Below, piece after piece: positions 1 to 8,639 of a stretch of 64,000 nt of DNA. Every line of letters begins with the position of its first letter. Positions within the stretch are counted from its first letter, which is position 1. The notes beneath the pieces were generated by a model. The model was given only the letters and a program-made list of their open reading frames with translations, was not told the DNA's origin and did not search any database. Both the position numbers and the translations under genes were made by a program. This stretch comes from an uncultured Anaerolineae bacterium (GTDB taxonomy: Bacteria > Chloroflexota > Anaerolineae > J036 > Brachytrichaceae), in assembly GCA_937959265.1 (NCBI GenBank), contig CALGMA010000008.1, positions 186,001 to 250,000 of the forward strand, written 5' to 3'.

Positions 1-348
1 CGTCCGCTCGGCTTTGGGCACCCCCATGATCTCCAACGGCAGCTCGACGTTTTTCAACACGGTGCGCCATTCGAACAACACCGGCGCCTGAAAGACCATG
101 CCATATTCACGATTGATGCGCGCCTGGCGCGCCGGCTTGCCGTTGACCAGCAGTTCGCCGCTCGTGACTTCGATCAGGTCGCCGATCGTGCGCAGTAAGG
201 TGGACTTGCCGCAGCCGGAGGGGCCGATGAGCGAGATGAACTCGCGTGGGCCGATCTCCAGGTTGATGTCTTTTAGCGCGACGGTGGTCGGTCGGCCGGC
301 CGATCCGAAGATCTTGTTGACGTTCTTGAGCGAGACGACCGATTGCAT
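1..348 (-). CDS. ABC transporter ATP-binding protein, nitrate/sulfonate/taurine type (partial)
   Basis: N-terminal 116 residues of an ABC ATPase that runs off the left edge of the window. Walker A GPSGCGKST is present, followed by a Q-loop region reading GMVFQAPVLFEWRTV. The spacing and the 'LLVNGKPA' strand resemble the SsuB/TauB/NrtD family, which energises import of sulfonates, nitrate, taurine or thiamine precursors. The ATG at 348 follows the permease gene stop by 45 bases on the same strand, so the two are very likely co-transcribed. The signature motif and Walker B lie outside the window. The substrate cannot be told from this fragment. Confidence 0.9.
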   Translation of the reverse strand, partial: MQSVVSLKNVNKIFGSAGRPTTVALKDINLEIGPREFISLIGPSGCGKSTLLRTIGDLIEVTSGELLVNGKPARQARINREYGMVFQAPVLFEWRTVLKNVELPLEIMGVPKAERT

Positions 349-393
349 TGCAGCAGTTACCCGTTACCGATTGACCAGTTCACCAACCCGGCG

Positions 394-1212
394 CTAAGCG
401 CCGCGCACGATGTTTCTCAACACGATGCGCTCGACGACCGACACGGCCACGAACAACAGGATACCGACGAGGGCGGCCACGAAGATTGCTGCCCACAGGC
501 GCTCCGGGCCGGTGATGTAATACTGATTGAAGTTCAAGATTGCGCCGCCCAGCCCCTGCTGGATGCCCGAAGGCAGCTCGGCGATGATCGCGCCCACCAC
601 GCTGGCCGTCGCGGCGATCTTGAGCGCGGTGAAGATCGCCGGCAGCGCCGATGGAAAGCGCAACTTCCACAACGTCTGCCAGGTCGAGGCGGCATACGAG
701 CCCATCAGTTCGACGGCGCGCGGGTCGGGCGAGCGCATGCCGCGTAGGGTGTTGATCGTGACTGGGAAGAAAGTCAGATACGCGGCGATGACCGGCACCG
801 ACCACCACGACCCGCGCAGCCAGATCACCACCATTGGGGCGATAGCCAGGATGGGCACGGTCTGCGAAGCGACGACGTAAGGCACCAGGCTGCGTTCGAG
901 CAGCGGCAAATGCGCGAAGAGCGTGCCGAGCACGAAGCCCAGCGCCGCGCCGATAAAGAACCCCAGCAGCGCGCCGCGCAAGGTATAGAGCGCTGCCTCG
1001 ATCAGCACGCTGATCAGCGGCGGCCCGTTGCGACGCGAAGGTTGCGCGAACGCCTCGGCGATTTCCCACAAATGTGGCAGCGTGCGCTTGTCGAGATTGA
1101 AAATCAGCTTGATCAGCTCCCAGGCAATGGCAAGCGTCAGGATGATCAGGATGACGGCGAGGGCAGGCGCGACGCGGCGGGCCGGCCGTACAGGCGAAAG
1201 TGCGACATCCAC
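394..1212 (-). CDS. ABC transporter permease, SsuC/TauC family
   Basis: A 272-residue integral membrane protein with about six hydrophobic segments. It carries the BPD-type EAA cytoplasmic loop (near 'MGSYAASTWQTLWKLRFPSAL'; the E is replaced by a small residue) that docks on the ATPase. Length and the 'VPILAIAPMVVIWL' segment fit the NitT/TauT permease family. It precedes the partial ATPase gene on the minus strand. The substrate-binding protein is not in the window. The substrate is unknown: sulfonate, nitrate or pyrimidine precursor are all possible for this family. Confidence 0.9.
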   Translation of the reverse strand: MDVALSPVRPARRVAPALAVILIILTLAIAWELIKLIFNLDKRTLPHLWEIAEAFAQPSRRNGPPLISVLIEAALYTLRGALLGFFIGAALGFVLGTLFAHLPLLERSLVPYVVASQTVPILAIAPMVVIWLRGSWWSVPVIAAYLTFFPVTINTLRGMRSPDPRAVELMGSYAASTWQTLWKLRFPSALPAIFTALKIAATASVVGAIIAELPSGIQQGLGGAILNFNQYYITGPERLWAAIFVAALVGILLFVAVSVVERIVLRNIVRGA

Positions 1213-1809
1213 TAGCCCATAAGTCTAGCGAAAAGGCGCGCTGTGGTCAAACGCTTCGCGCGGTTTTGTCGGACCTCCTCGCTGAGATTGGGTGATTGCG
1301 CTGCAGCCCGTTTCCTGATGAATGAGTTTCCGTCTCATTGAGTAGAACGACGTGAACTCACCTGATAACAATGCTTGTGAGGGGAAGCAAAGTTTGTGAG
1401 CTTTAGCGCCAAGCAACATGATGCAGGACCAACGAGAGGTTCTTTCTGCCCGCAGTCCAAATGGGTTGGTCATGCTGCGCGATGCCGGTATACGACCAGG
1501 ATGATCCGGCTGAAAGCTGAGCAGGCAATCAGGTGGGACGCAGAAAGGAGCATCGCTTGGAACAGGGGTTCTCGCAGAAGAGCAACTTTCAAGGTAATCG
1601 GTTGCGAAAGGAATATCTTCGTATTCCGAGAGGCGGTCTCCTACCAAAAAGCGATAACGGCGTTGAGAGAACTTTAGTGGAATCGGGCCGGCAAACAGGC
1701 ACACAGAGTAAGGCAGGGACGCTTCGACGCATGCTTGAACAACTATTTGCAGGCGGCGAAGGGCAATGCAGAGTGTGAATCAACCGAATGTGTAACAAGG
1801 AGGATCGAA
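1213..1809. other. gene-free stretch upstream of a small membrane peptide gene
   Basis: About 600 bases without a convincing gene. Open frames on both strands give arginine- or cysteine-rich translations without family features and without ribosome binding sites. A short hairpin (AATGAG / CTCATT, 1321-1326 with 1334-1339) is visible. It may contain a long leader, an uncharacterised RNA or decayed sequence; nothing more can be supported. Confidence 0.4.
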
Positions 1810-2052
1810 ATGTCTAAGCCATCTACTGTTCATCAAGGTTCATTGAGTGTGCAGCGCAACGTATCGTCGAAATTCCGTCGCATTGCAGTACTGGGAGTTG
1901 CCGTAGTCGTTTGTCTACAAATCGCCTTCGGATTCTTTATCTTCCGCGCGCCTGCAACACAATCGGAATCTCCGCGCAAAGCGTCCTATGGGATTGACCA
2001 TCGGAGCGCCCTGGCTGACGTTGGCGGACGCATCTCCTTCAGTGGTGTGTGA
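1810..2052 (+). CDS. small single-pass membrane or exported protein
   Basis: An 80-residue protein of unknown function. The start was chosen at 1810 because a very strong Shine-Dalgarno (AAGGAGG) lies just upstream. The N-terminal 27 residues are basic and polar (VSSKFRR), followed by one hydrophobic helix (IAVLGVAVVVCLQIAFGFFIF) and a short polar tail. It could be a membrane-anchored peptide or a long signal sequence with a peptide of about 30 residues. A perfect 15-bp hairpin follows 22 bases after the stop. It lies at the end of the STAND/CHAT region and transcribes towards that operon. No homolog is recognised. Confidence 0.6.
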   Translation: MSKPSTVHQGSLSVQRNVSSKFRRIAVLGVAVVVCLQIAFGFFIFRAPATQSESPRKASYGIDHRSALADVGGRISFSGV

Positions 2053-2074
2053 TTGTGCGACTGAGTTGTGGTGA

Positions 2075-2108
2075 GGAACAGGCCACCTTATCAAAGGTGG
2101 CCTGTTCC
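2075..2108 (+). terminator. perfect 15-bp hairpin, probable terminator
   Basis: Arms 2075-2089 and 2094-2108 are fully complementary with a 4-base ATCA loop. It lies directly after the 80-residue peptide gene and about 85 bases from the 3' end of the converging NB-ARC-TPR gene, so it may serve both. No T-tract follows on the plus side. Confidence 0.65.
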
Positions 2109-2193
2109 GTTGTCGCAGAATGAATGGTGAAGCGCTCACATCGTTTCTAACATTGTTGTTCGGCCTTCCACTCCGGCTTGAATGTCGGCTTGC

Positions 2194-5100
2194 TTACCCG
2201 CTTGTCAGCTGGCCCAGCAAATCATCCACGGCATTCACGCCTTCTTTGAAGTTGATTTGGTTCCAGATCGATCTCGCATCCATGAGCAGTGCCCTGGCGA
2301 TTGCGTCATCTTGATCCAGCATGCTGAGCGCGTAGTAGAACTTGCCTCGGGCGAGGCTATAGGCATCGTGAATGCTGGCATATAGGCTGATTGCTTTATC
2401 GAAGCAGGAACGTTTGCCGCTGATGTGACCGAGCGACACATATGCGTTAGCCTGTCCGAGTGTGGACCCAACGAGGGTGAAGAGCGTCAGCGCCTGCTCG
2501 TATAGCTTCAACGCTTGGGCACGCCGGTTGTGGAGCGCCTGTATGTCGCCGATCGCTTGCAAGGTGTGCGCCTGTCCTAGTTTCGAGCCTGCTGCGATAT
2601 ACAGTTCCAGTGCCTGTTCGTATGACTGCAGCGCAGCTTCATCTTCTCCGCGCGCCATGTGCAAATCGCCAATGGCTTTGAGTGCATTGGCCTGGCCTAG
2701 CCGATCGCCGACCGAGGTGAACAGTTCGAGCGCACGTTGATACCACGTCAGCGCTGTGTCATCCTCCTGGCAGAACGCTGAGATGTCCCCAAGCGCTCTG
2801 AGAGTGCTGGCTTGTCCCAGCTTCGATTCTGCGGCGATGAACAGTTCGAGTGCGCGCTCGTATGATTGCCGGGCTGCGTCTCGCTGATCGCGGAAGGCGC
2901 GTACGTCGCCGATGGCTTTGAGCACGTTGGCTTGCCCAAGTTTCGATCCTGCCTTGGAGAACAGCTGCAAAGCCTGATCATACGCTTGCAGAGCAACGTC
3001 GTTCTCTTTGCGAAACGCGTGTATGTCGCCAATAGCCTTGAGCGCGTCGGCTTGACCCAGCCGGTCACCGATGGTCGTGAACAGTTCGAGTGCGCTCTCG
3101 TATGAATGCAGTGCCGCGTCGCGCTGGTCGCGAAACGCCTGCAGGTCGCCAATGGCTTTGAGTGCATGGGCCTGGCCCAGCCGGTCGCCAACCGCAGTGA
3201 ACAGTTCGAGCGCCTGCTCGTAGGACTGCAACGCTGAGTCGCCCTGGTCACGGAACGCCTGCACGTCGCCGATGGCTTTGAGCGCATTGGCGCGGCCCAG
3301 CCGGTCGCCAACCGCAGTGAACAGTTCGAGCGCCTGGGCGTAGGACTGCAGCGCCGCGTCGTTCTCTTTGCGGAACGCCTGCACGTCGCCGATGGCTTTG
3401 AGCGCACTGGCGCGGCCCAGCCGGTCGCCAACCGCAGTGAACAGTTCGAGCGCCTGGGCGTAGGACTGCAGCGCCGCGTCGTTCTCTTTGCGGAACGCCT
3501 GCACGTCGCCGATGGCTTTGAGCGCATTAGCCTGGCCCAGCCGGTCGCCAACCGCAGTGAACAGTTCGAGCGCCTGGGCGTAGGACTGCAGCGCCTCGTC
3601 ATGTCGGTCGCAGAATGCCTGCACGTCGCCGGCGGCTTGTAGTAAGTTGGCCAAGTTGCTTCGCTGCTTGGTTTGCTCTGCCAGCCTGCAGGCTTGCTTG
3701 ATCCACTGGAGGAGCTGCTGAGGATTGGTGTGGCGTTGGCGCCAGTAAAGCGTGAGGTAATCGGTGATCTCCACTGCTAATTCCGGCGTCGGGAAGTTCG
3801 GCAGGAGCGCGCGTTCTTGGGCGAGCTGTACGTTGGCTGATTCGGCGTCGATCTGCATGAGAGCGGGAAGCGAGTCCTGTTCGTCGTTGAGTGCTTGTTG
3901 ATAGCGACTGCCGATTTCACCACCGAAGTATGCTGCGTGTCGCACAATCAGCGTGTTGCGCTCGTCAGGGTGGGCGTATGCTCGGGCGCGCGCGTAATCC
4001 CTCAACAGGGGATGAAGCTGCGCGCGTTTGCCATCGAACTCTACCAGTGAGAGCATAGCCAACGCTCGCAGCAAGTCGCGCGCAACGGGCTCTGCTATGT
4101 CGCACATGCGCGCGATCCCCTGGATGGGCGCCCCTGAAGGCGCGCAGAGGCCCAGCGCATGGAAGGCCATCCGCAGTTGCTCGTCGAGTAGGTCATACGA
4201 TAACGCGAATGCTGCCGCAACGCTGTCATCGGGCGTATTGCCGAGGGGGAGTTTGAGCGTGTCCATTAGACTGGCGCTTTCTTCTATCTCGCGTAAGCTG
4301 TCAGCGCATGATTGCGCTGGCTTGGTAATGCACATGCGTCGCGCGATGATTTCGATGGCGAGCGCGAGATTGCCCAGTTGCCTGACGAGTTTGAGCGCGT
4401 CGTCATGCTGGCTGGCAACGGCGATGCCCTTGGCCTCGAGTAGCTTAAGCGCGTCGTCGTCGTTCAGCACATCTATGCGTATATCGTCCGTGTCTATCAT
4501 GATTCGACTGGTGATGATGGTCTTCGCCGGCACTGCAGGGCACATGGCAAGGATTTGGTGCCGGTGGCGCCGCACGACACCTTCGGCGTTATCGAGGATC
4601 AACAGCGCATGTTTGCTTGCCAATCGTCCGCGCGCGATCTCGGCAAGGGCGAAAGCGTCGTTGCCCAACTCCTCGACGTTCACCATACCGAGCGCGCTCA
4701 ATAGGTCACGCAGCGCCTTTAATGCATCGTTGCTGCGCAGGTCCACCCAGTAGCAACCGTCGGGGAAGAGTGCGCCGAACCGATGAGCGGCTTCCAGTGC
4801 TAACGCGCTCTTGCCGACGCCTGCTGCGCCGGTCAAGCAGATGACGTTCATGCCGTCCGTTCGTTGCAGACGTTCTTCCAGCTGCGCGAGCAAATCTTCT
4901 CGCCCTACGAATTGCCTGCGTGGCGGCAAGGTGACTCGGTTGACCGGATTGAGCTGCGTCGCCGCCCATGGGGGATAAACGTTTTTGACCTCGATCTCGG
5001 TGTAGTCGCCGGCAACGTTGCAGATGTTTGAACTCAGAATGTCGTCCGCGCTGAACTGCGATGAACTTGGGCGTGTGGCGACGGATTGTTGGGGCAGAGT

Positions 5101-5196
5101 GGGCTCGACGCGTGCTTTGCGCCAGCGCGAAAAGAGCACCCCACTAAGCATGGGTACCATGGCCTCTAAGCCTGCCACCAATGTCGTCGTATCCAT
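2194..5196 (-). CDS. NB-ARC (STAND) ATPase with ten near-identical TPR repeats
   Basis: A 1000-residue STAND protein. Residues 1-90 are an uncharacterised N-terminal part: a hydrophobic/amphipathic stretch and a short beta-like motif 'ICNVAGDYTEIEVKN'. The NB-ARC domain has Walker A GAAGVGKSA (about 123-131), Walker B LLILDNAE (198-205), an IITSR sensor motif and a GNLALAIE motif in the GLPL position. A winged-helix-like part follows, then ten 40-residue TPR units (about 515-915) of the form 'KAIGDVQAFRKENDAALQSY...', then a divergent tail. Family members are signal-sensing ATPase switches; the repeats would be the sensor. No enzymatic effector domain is visible, so the CHAT protease of the same operon is the likely effector. 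The start lies 14 bases after the stop of the small membrane protein gene. Confidence 0.9.
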   Translation of the reverse strand: MDTTTLVAGLEAMVPMLSGVLFSRWRKARVEPTLPQQSVATRPSSSQFSADDILSSNICNVAGDYTEIEVKNVYPPWAATQLNPVNRVTLPPRRQFVGREDLLAQLEERLQRTDGMNVICLTGAAGVGKSALALEAAHRFGALFPDGCYWVDLRSNDALKALRDLLSALGMVNVEELGNDAFALAEIARGRLASKHALLILDNAEGVVRRHRHQILAMCPAVPAKTIITSRIMIDTDDIRIDVLNDDDALKLLEAKGIAVASQHDDALKLVRQLGNLALAIEIIARRMCITKPAQSCADSLREIEESASLMDTLKLPLGNTPDDSVAAAFALSYDLLDEQLRMAFHALGLCAPSGAPIQGIARMCDIAEPVARDLLRALAMLSLVEFDGKRAQLHPLLRDYARARAYAHPDERNTLIVRHAAYFGGEIGSRYQQALNDEQDSLPALMQIDAESANVQLAQERALLPNFPTPELAVEITDYLTLYWRQRHTNPQQLLQWIKQACRLAEQTKQRSNLANLLQAAGDVQAFCDRHDEALQSYAQALELFTAVGDRLGQANALKAIGDVQAFRKENDAALQSYAQALELFTAVGDRLGRASALKAIGDVQAFRKENDAALQSYAQALELFTAVGDRLGRANALKAIGDVQAFRDQGDSALQSYEQALELFTAVGDRLGQAHALKAIGDLQAFRDQRDAALHSYESALELFTTIGDRLGQADALKAIGDIHAFRKENDVALQAYDQALQLFSKAGSKLGQANVLKAIGDVRAFRDQRDAARQSYERALELFIAAESKLGQASTLRALGDISAFCQEDDTALTWYQRALELFTSVGDRLGQANALKAIGDLHMARGEDEAALQSYEQALELYIAAGSKLGQAHTLQAIGDIQALHNRRAQALKLYEQALTLFTLVGSTLGQANAYVSLGHISGKRSCFDKAISLYASIHDAYSLARGKFYYALSMLDQDDAIARALLMDARSIWNQINFKEGVNAVDDLLGQLTSG
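2461..3660 (-). repeat. ten-unit 120-bp tandem array inside the NB-ARC-TPR gene
   Basis: The TPR-coding part repeats with an exact 120-base period. Units at 3301-3420 and 3421-3540 differ at only a few positions, and the first half of the next unit (from 3541) differs at one base. Units towards 2461 are more diverged. This pattern indicates recent unit duplication or gene conversion at the N-terminal side of the sensor array. Confidence 0.9.
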
Positions 5197-5210
5197 TGCT
5201 CATCGGATGA

Positions 5211-5576
5211 CTACACATCCGTATTTTTGGTGCTGTGCGCCTGTTTCGCAGTACCGGCCGTGTTGGTAATGGTGGAATGTATGACGTCGCCGGCTTTCAT
5301 CTCTGCACCGCCGCCTGCGCCTTCGTTGATCACTTGGGACATGCGTACGTTCCCGACCGACAGTTGGGCGGTAGGCCGTGTGTGGGGCGTACTCGAACTC
5401 GCGCCTGCAGCTTGTTTGTGCGTCGTTTGCTCAGCTGCGCGCTCCGTGTCGAGGTTGATCCTGATCGGTCCTAGGCCGACCGAAGTCTTCACTTTCGGAT
5501 TGCGCCAAACGACGTAGCTGATGAGTGCTACGACGAGAATGATGGCGATGAGTAAGATTGCGCTTGTCGCATCCAT
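5211..5576 (-). CDS. small membrane-anchored protein linking CHAT and STAND genes
   Basis: A 121-residue protein. The start was placed at 5576 because AAAGGAGG lies six bases upstream; an upstream in-frame extension has no such site. It has one N-terminal helix (AILLIAIILVVALISYVVW), a polar low-complexity linker, and a C-terminal Gly/Thr/Asn-rich segment containing 'KAGDVIHSTITN'. That segment resembles the 'VAGDYTEIEVKN' motif at the N-terminus of the downstream STAND protein. Its ribosome binding site overlaps the CHAT gene stop codon, so translation is probably coupled. It is likely a membrane tether or adaptor for the neighbouring proteins (inference). No named family is recognised. Confidence 0.8.
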   Translation of the reverse strand: MDATSAILLIAIILVVALISYVVWRNPKVKTSVGLGPIRINLDTERAAEQTTHKQAAGASSSTPHTRPTAQLSVGNVRMSQVINEGAGGGAEMKAGDVIHSTITNTAGTAKQAHSTKNTDV

Positions 5577-5580
5577 AGAA

Positions 5581-5588
5581 CCTCCTTT
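5581..5588 (-). promoter_or_regulatory. Shine-Dalgarno overlapping the CHAT stop codon
   Basis: Read on the minus strand this is AAAGGAGG. It includes bases of the TAA stop of the TPR-CHAT gene (5587-5589) and sits six bases before the ATG at 5576. The arrangement predicts translational coupling and fixed stoichiometry of the two proteins. Confidence 0.75.
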
Positions 5589-8169
5589 AGAAGCGGTCAC
5601 CAACGAGGAAGAACGCAGCCCAGTAATACGGGTGCTCGAGCAAGCGCTCGTCCCCGCGCAGTCGGTCGGGATCGTCATAGCCGGCTGCGTGGGCGAGCGT
5701 CCTCAGTTGCCATGCTGCATCGTCAGCTGCGATTCCCTGCTCGCGCAGCGCCTCACGCAATGCGTCGAAGCTGAGATTTCTGATCAAGTGTTGCGCTTCG
5801 CCCAGTGCTTTGGCTTTTAGCCGATCTCCGTTTCGCATCAATGATCGGTAGAAATGTGTCATGAATATGCGCGACGACAGATCATCCAGTAGCCACTGGC
5901 TGACGGCGACTGAGGGCGTGCCGGCGTACAGAAAAGCGCGCGTCAGGCCGATCAATTCATCGCCGCGTATCACCTGGCTGCGGCCGGTTTCGCATGCACT
6001 CAGGCTAACCAGCTCAGCGTCCAGCCTCAGATGTTGAAGCACGTCGGCGACGTCGAGTTCGCCGTCTGCCATCGAGAGCGCTGAGGCCATGGGCCAAGCC
6101 GCATTGAACCATCCGTGGCAAGCGAGATGTATGTAGCGATAGCACGCGCCCTCGGCCAGCAGCACGTCGCGCGTGGCTTGTGCACCGAGCTTGCATGTAC
6201 CATTGGTGACGTTCGCCACCGATTGCGCCTCCGCTTCTGCGTAGATAAGCGTGGCGCCGTTGTAGCCAAGCGTCAGACTTCCTCTTTGGGCTGAAGTCGG
6301 CTTGCGTTGGCAGTAATCCAACAGCGCGGTTGCGCTCGGCCCGTAGACAATGGCGCGCAGTTCGCCGCTCGGATGAAGGGCGAGGAATTGCGCCGGTGCA
6401 TTGATGTGGGATTGCTGGTACAGCGCATGGAAAGGGATGTAGTGCAATATGCCATGCGGTACGATGAACAGCATCTGTGCTGAAGCTGCTTCAGGCCCGA
6501 GCGGTTCGATCAGCCGCTGATATAGCTTATTCAGGATCCACGGTTGGCTCAAGCGGCGATGTGGATCTGGCATCACGCCATGTATGGGTCCAAAGCGACC
6601 GTTGACTTGTACGAAGGCACGCTGAAGCTCGCGCACCTTCAGCGGAATGGTTGTCATTCGTGCGTCGCGCGCTGTGATGACGAAAGCGAACAATTCGTCG
6701 CCCGAGGCGAAATACTCTAACAACGCTGCGTCATCTGGGAGGCGCGCCTGCGCTTCTTCCAAGGTGAGCGGAACGACGGCGTCGAAAGACACGAATTCGG
6801 CGGCACGTAGGCGGATACGTTCGCGTAAGCGATTAAGCTGACTTTCCAGTTCGCTGATTTCTGCAGCATTGGCCTGCCGATTCTGATACAGCGCGTGGAG
6901 AGCCTGCCGGAGCCGAGCCTGTCTGTCGAGCCATGTCTGGGGTATGTTTTCGGGAGGGCGCACTGGTCGCCCTGCAAGCATCTCGACGAGCGTGCGTGAT
7001 TTGGACATCTCAGCGTAATGGAAGGCGCGCGCAACTTCGCGCACTTTGCCGTTGCGATTCGCGGACGCCTGATGCGCCTTGTACAAACGGCTGACCACTT
7101 GCTCGTATGCTTCTACCCGCGCAGCAATCATCCGGGCGCGATCATCAGGTAAGGTAATGTTGGCACGAAGTGATTCGATCATCGCCACTGCGCGCTCGCT
7201 CTCGTTCAGTGCTGCTTCGGCGTTCCCCATCCGCTCGTATACTTCGGCCCGTCGCAAGTGAATCTGAGTGGATAGCTCGTAGTTGTCGCTTGCGTCAGCC
7301 ATCTCCAGCGCCTGGCTGAAGAGCGAAAGCGCTGCTTCTGGTTGCTGGCCTGATTGCATTCGAAGCAGACCAAGGCCGAATGTCGCTTCGGCCACATCGC
7401 GAGCGTTGCCCAGTTCCTCCGAGATTTGTTGGGCGAGCCGATAGTATGCTTCGGCTTTCTCATACTGCCCCATCAACCGATACACGTGGCCGAGGTTGTC
7501 GTAGGGTACCCCTTGGCAAAAGTGACGATTGGATCGTTGGCAGACGGCCACCGAGTTGTTAAGCGCCCTTTCTGCCTCGCCGAGATTGCCCTGACGCAGA
7601 TAAGTTTCGCCAAGCTGGCTCCACACCGCACACAGTGCTTGCTGCTTTGATGGACTATCCGGGCTACGCTCCAATAAGGCGATGCTGCGCTGCGCGCATT
7701 CGATTGCCGACGCGTAGTTCTGCGCTTTGTAATGGAGAATCGCCATGTTGCATAGAGTGACAGCGAGGGCAGCATGGTTGCCCTGCGCTTCGTAGAGCAG
7801 CAAACAGTCTTCATAACAACGCAGCGCTTTATCCCAACGATCCAACCGCTCGTAGATCGCTCCCAACTCGATAAGCACCCGGCCGCGCAGTTCGGGGTCG
7901 AGCATGCTCTGTTCTGCCAGCAACGACTCCTGATAGCTTGCCGCTCGGCTGACCTGGTTATCTGCTTCCAGTGCTAGATACCCGAGCGCGTGCGTATACC
8001 ACTGCTTGAGGATAGGACGGTCGGGGAGTAGTGGCTCAACGGCAGCGAGGAGTCGTCGTATCAGCGTGAAGTCACGCGCCGCTTGGGCGTTTGCCAGTAT
8101 GCGATGGAAGCTGACGTGTTCCTTGCCCGGTAGCTCACTTAGGTGGCTTCGTATGCTCTCGAGGTCCAT
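5587..8169 (-). CDS. TPR-CHAT domain protease
   Basis: An 860-residue protein. Residues about 1-380 are TPR helices (for example 'LIELGAIYERLDRWDKALRCYEDCL'), then a charged helical linker, then a CHAT (caspase-HetF-associated-with-TPRs) domain from about 465 to the end. The catalytic His is in HLACHGWF (about H685) and the Cys in LSACETG (about C726), with the usual 'FIVPHGILHYIPFHAL' strand. CHAT proteins are clan CD cysteine proteases used in bacterial conflict systems, for example with gasdermins or in type III-E CRISPR. It is the first gene of a three-gene operon with a membrane adaptor and an NB-ARC-TPR ATPase. The target is unknown. Both catalytic residues are intact, so activity is expected. 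Confidence 0.93.
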   Translation of the reverse strand: MDLESIRSHLSELPGKEHVSFHRILANAQAARDFTLIRRLLAAVEPLLPDRPILKQWYTHALGYLALEADNQVSRAASYQESLLAEQSMLDPELRGRVLIELGAIYERLDRWDKALRCYEDCLLLYEAQGNHAALAVTLCNMAILHYKAQNYASAIECAQRSIALLERSPDSPSKQQALCAVWSQLGETYLRQGNLGEAERALNNSVAVCQRSNRHFCQGVPYDNLGHVYRLMGQYEKAEAYYRLAQQISEELGNARDVAEATFGLGLLRMQSGQQPEAALSLFSQALEMADASDNYELSTQIHLRRAEVYERMGNAEAALNESERAVAMIESLRANITLPDDRARMIAARVEAYEQVVSRLYKAHQASANRNGKVREVARAFHYAEMSKSRTLVEMLAGRPVRPPENIPQTWLDRQARLRQALHALYQNRQANAAEISELESQLNRLRERIRLRAAEFVSFDAVVPLTLEEAQARLPDDAALLEYFASGDELFAFVITARDARMTTIPLKVRELQRAFVQVNGRFGPIHGVMPDPHRRLSQPWILNKLYQRLIEPLGPEAASAQMLFIVPHGILHYIPFHALYQQSHINAPAQFLALHPSGELRAIVYGPSATALLDYCQRKPTSAQRGSLTLGYNGATLIYAEAEAQSVANVTNGTCKLGAQATRDVLLAEGACYRYIHLACHGWFNAAWPMASALSMADGELDVADVLQHLRLDAELVSLSACETGRSQVIRGDELIGLTRAFLYAGTPSVAVSQWLLDDLSSRIFMTHFYRSLMRNGDRLKAKALGEAQHLIRNLSFDALREALREQGIAADDAAWQLRTLAHAAGYDDPDRLRGDERLLEHPYYWAAFFLVGDRF

Positions 8170-8540
8170 TCCTCATCCCCTGGGTTCTTAGCCTGCATTC
8201 CCTTCCCTTGTGCTTGGGTCGGAAGACACGCATCGTTCGTCGGGTTTCGCTAATGATTTGCGTATCTCCCGTGGCTTGTCTATGCTCGTGAGATTATGTG
8301 AGATACTAATCTGGCATAAATGATTAAGAATCGAGCTTTAGACAACTATACAGTCGCATCCAGCTAGATATTGCAAAGTAGAGGAGCAAGCTGTTTAGTT
8401 GAATCGCCATGGCTCGTGTTAGAGCTATTATTTTTGTAGCAAGAAGTTCAACGCATTGAATAAGCTTTTTCGTCGCAAGCATGGTAGTGATAGATTGGTC
8501 TTGCATCCCACGAGCTGCGCTGAACGCCATAACTAAAAAT
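8170..8540. other. intergenic region upstream of the CHAT operon
   Basis: About 370 bases without a supported gene. It is A+T-rich compared with flanking genes between about 8290 and 8470 and should hold the promoter of the minus-strand TPR-CHAT operon. No confident -35/-10 pair could be assigned by eye. Confidence 0.45.
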
Positions 8541-8572
8541 GGCGCAACGGTGAGGGGGAACACCGTTGCGCC
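8541..8572 (-). terminator. Rho-independent terminator of the Cys-Cys peptide gene
   Basis: A perfect 12-bp stem (8541-8552 with 8561-8572) with an 8-base loop. Read on the minus strand it is followed by ATTTTTAG, a proper T-tract. It lies 67 bases beyond the stop of the small secreted peptide gene. Confidence 0.85.
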
Positions 8573-8639
8573 TAAACAACGCACCTGTCCCTTACATCGG
8601 TGGGACAGCGCGTGAGAAGTTGTTACACCAAATTCAGGT

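Noticed and set aside
1225-1704. 159-residue minus-strand open frame
   Set aside because: No ribosome site, low-complexity Ser/Pro/Arg composition and no recognisable family; treated as noncoding.
2748-3602. 284-residue open frame rich in Arg/Ser/Thr repeats on the minus strand
   Set aside because: It is an alternative frame of the TPR repeat array, repeating only because the DNA repeats.
2461-3660. 120-bp regular repeats resembling an array
   Set aside because: They are in frame, encode TPR units, and have no spacers; not a CRISPR array.
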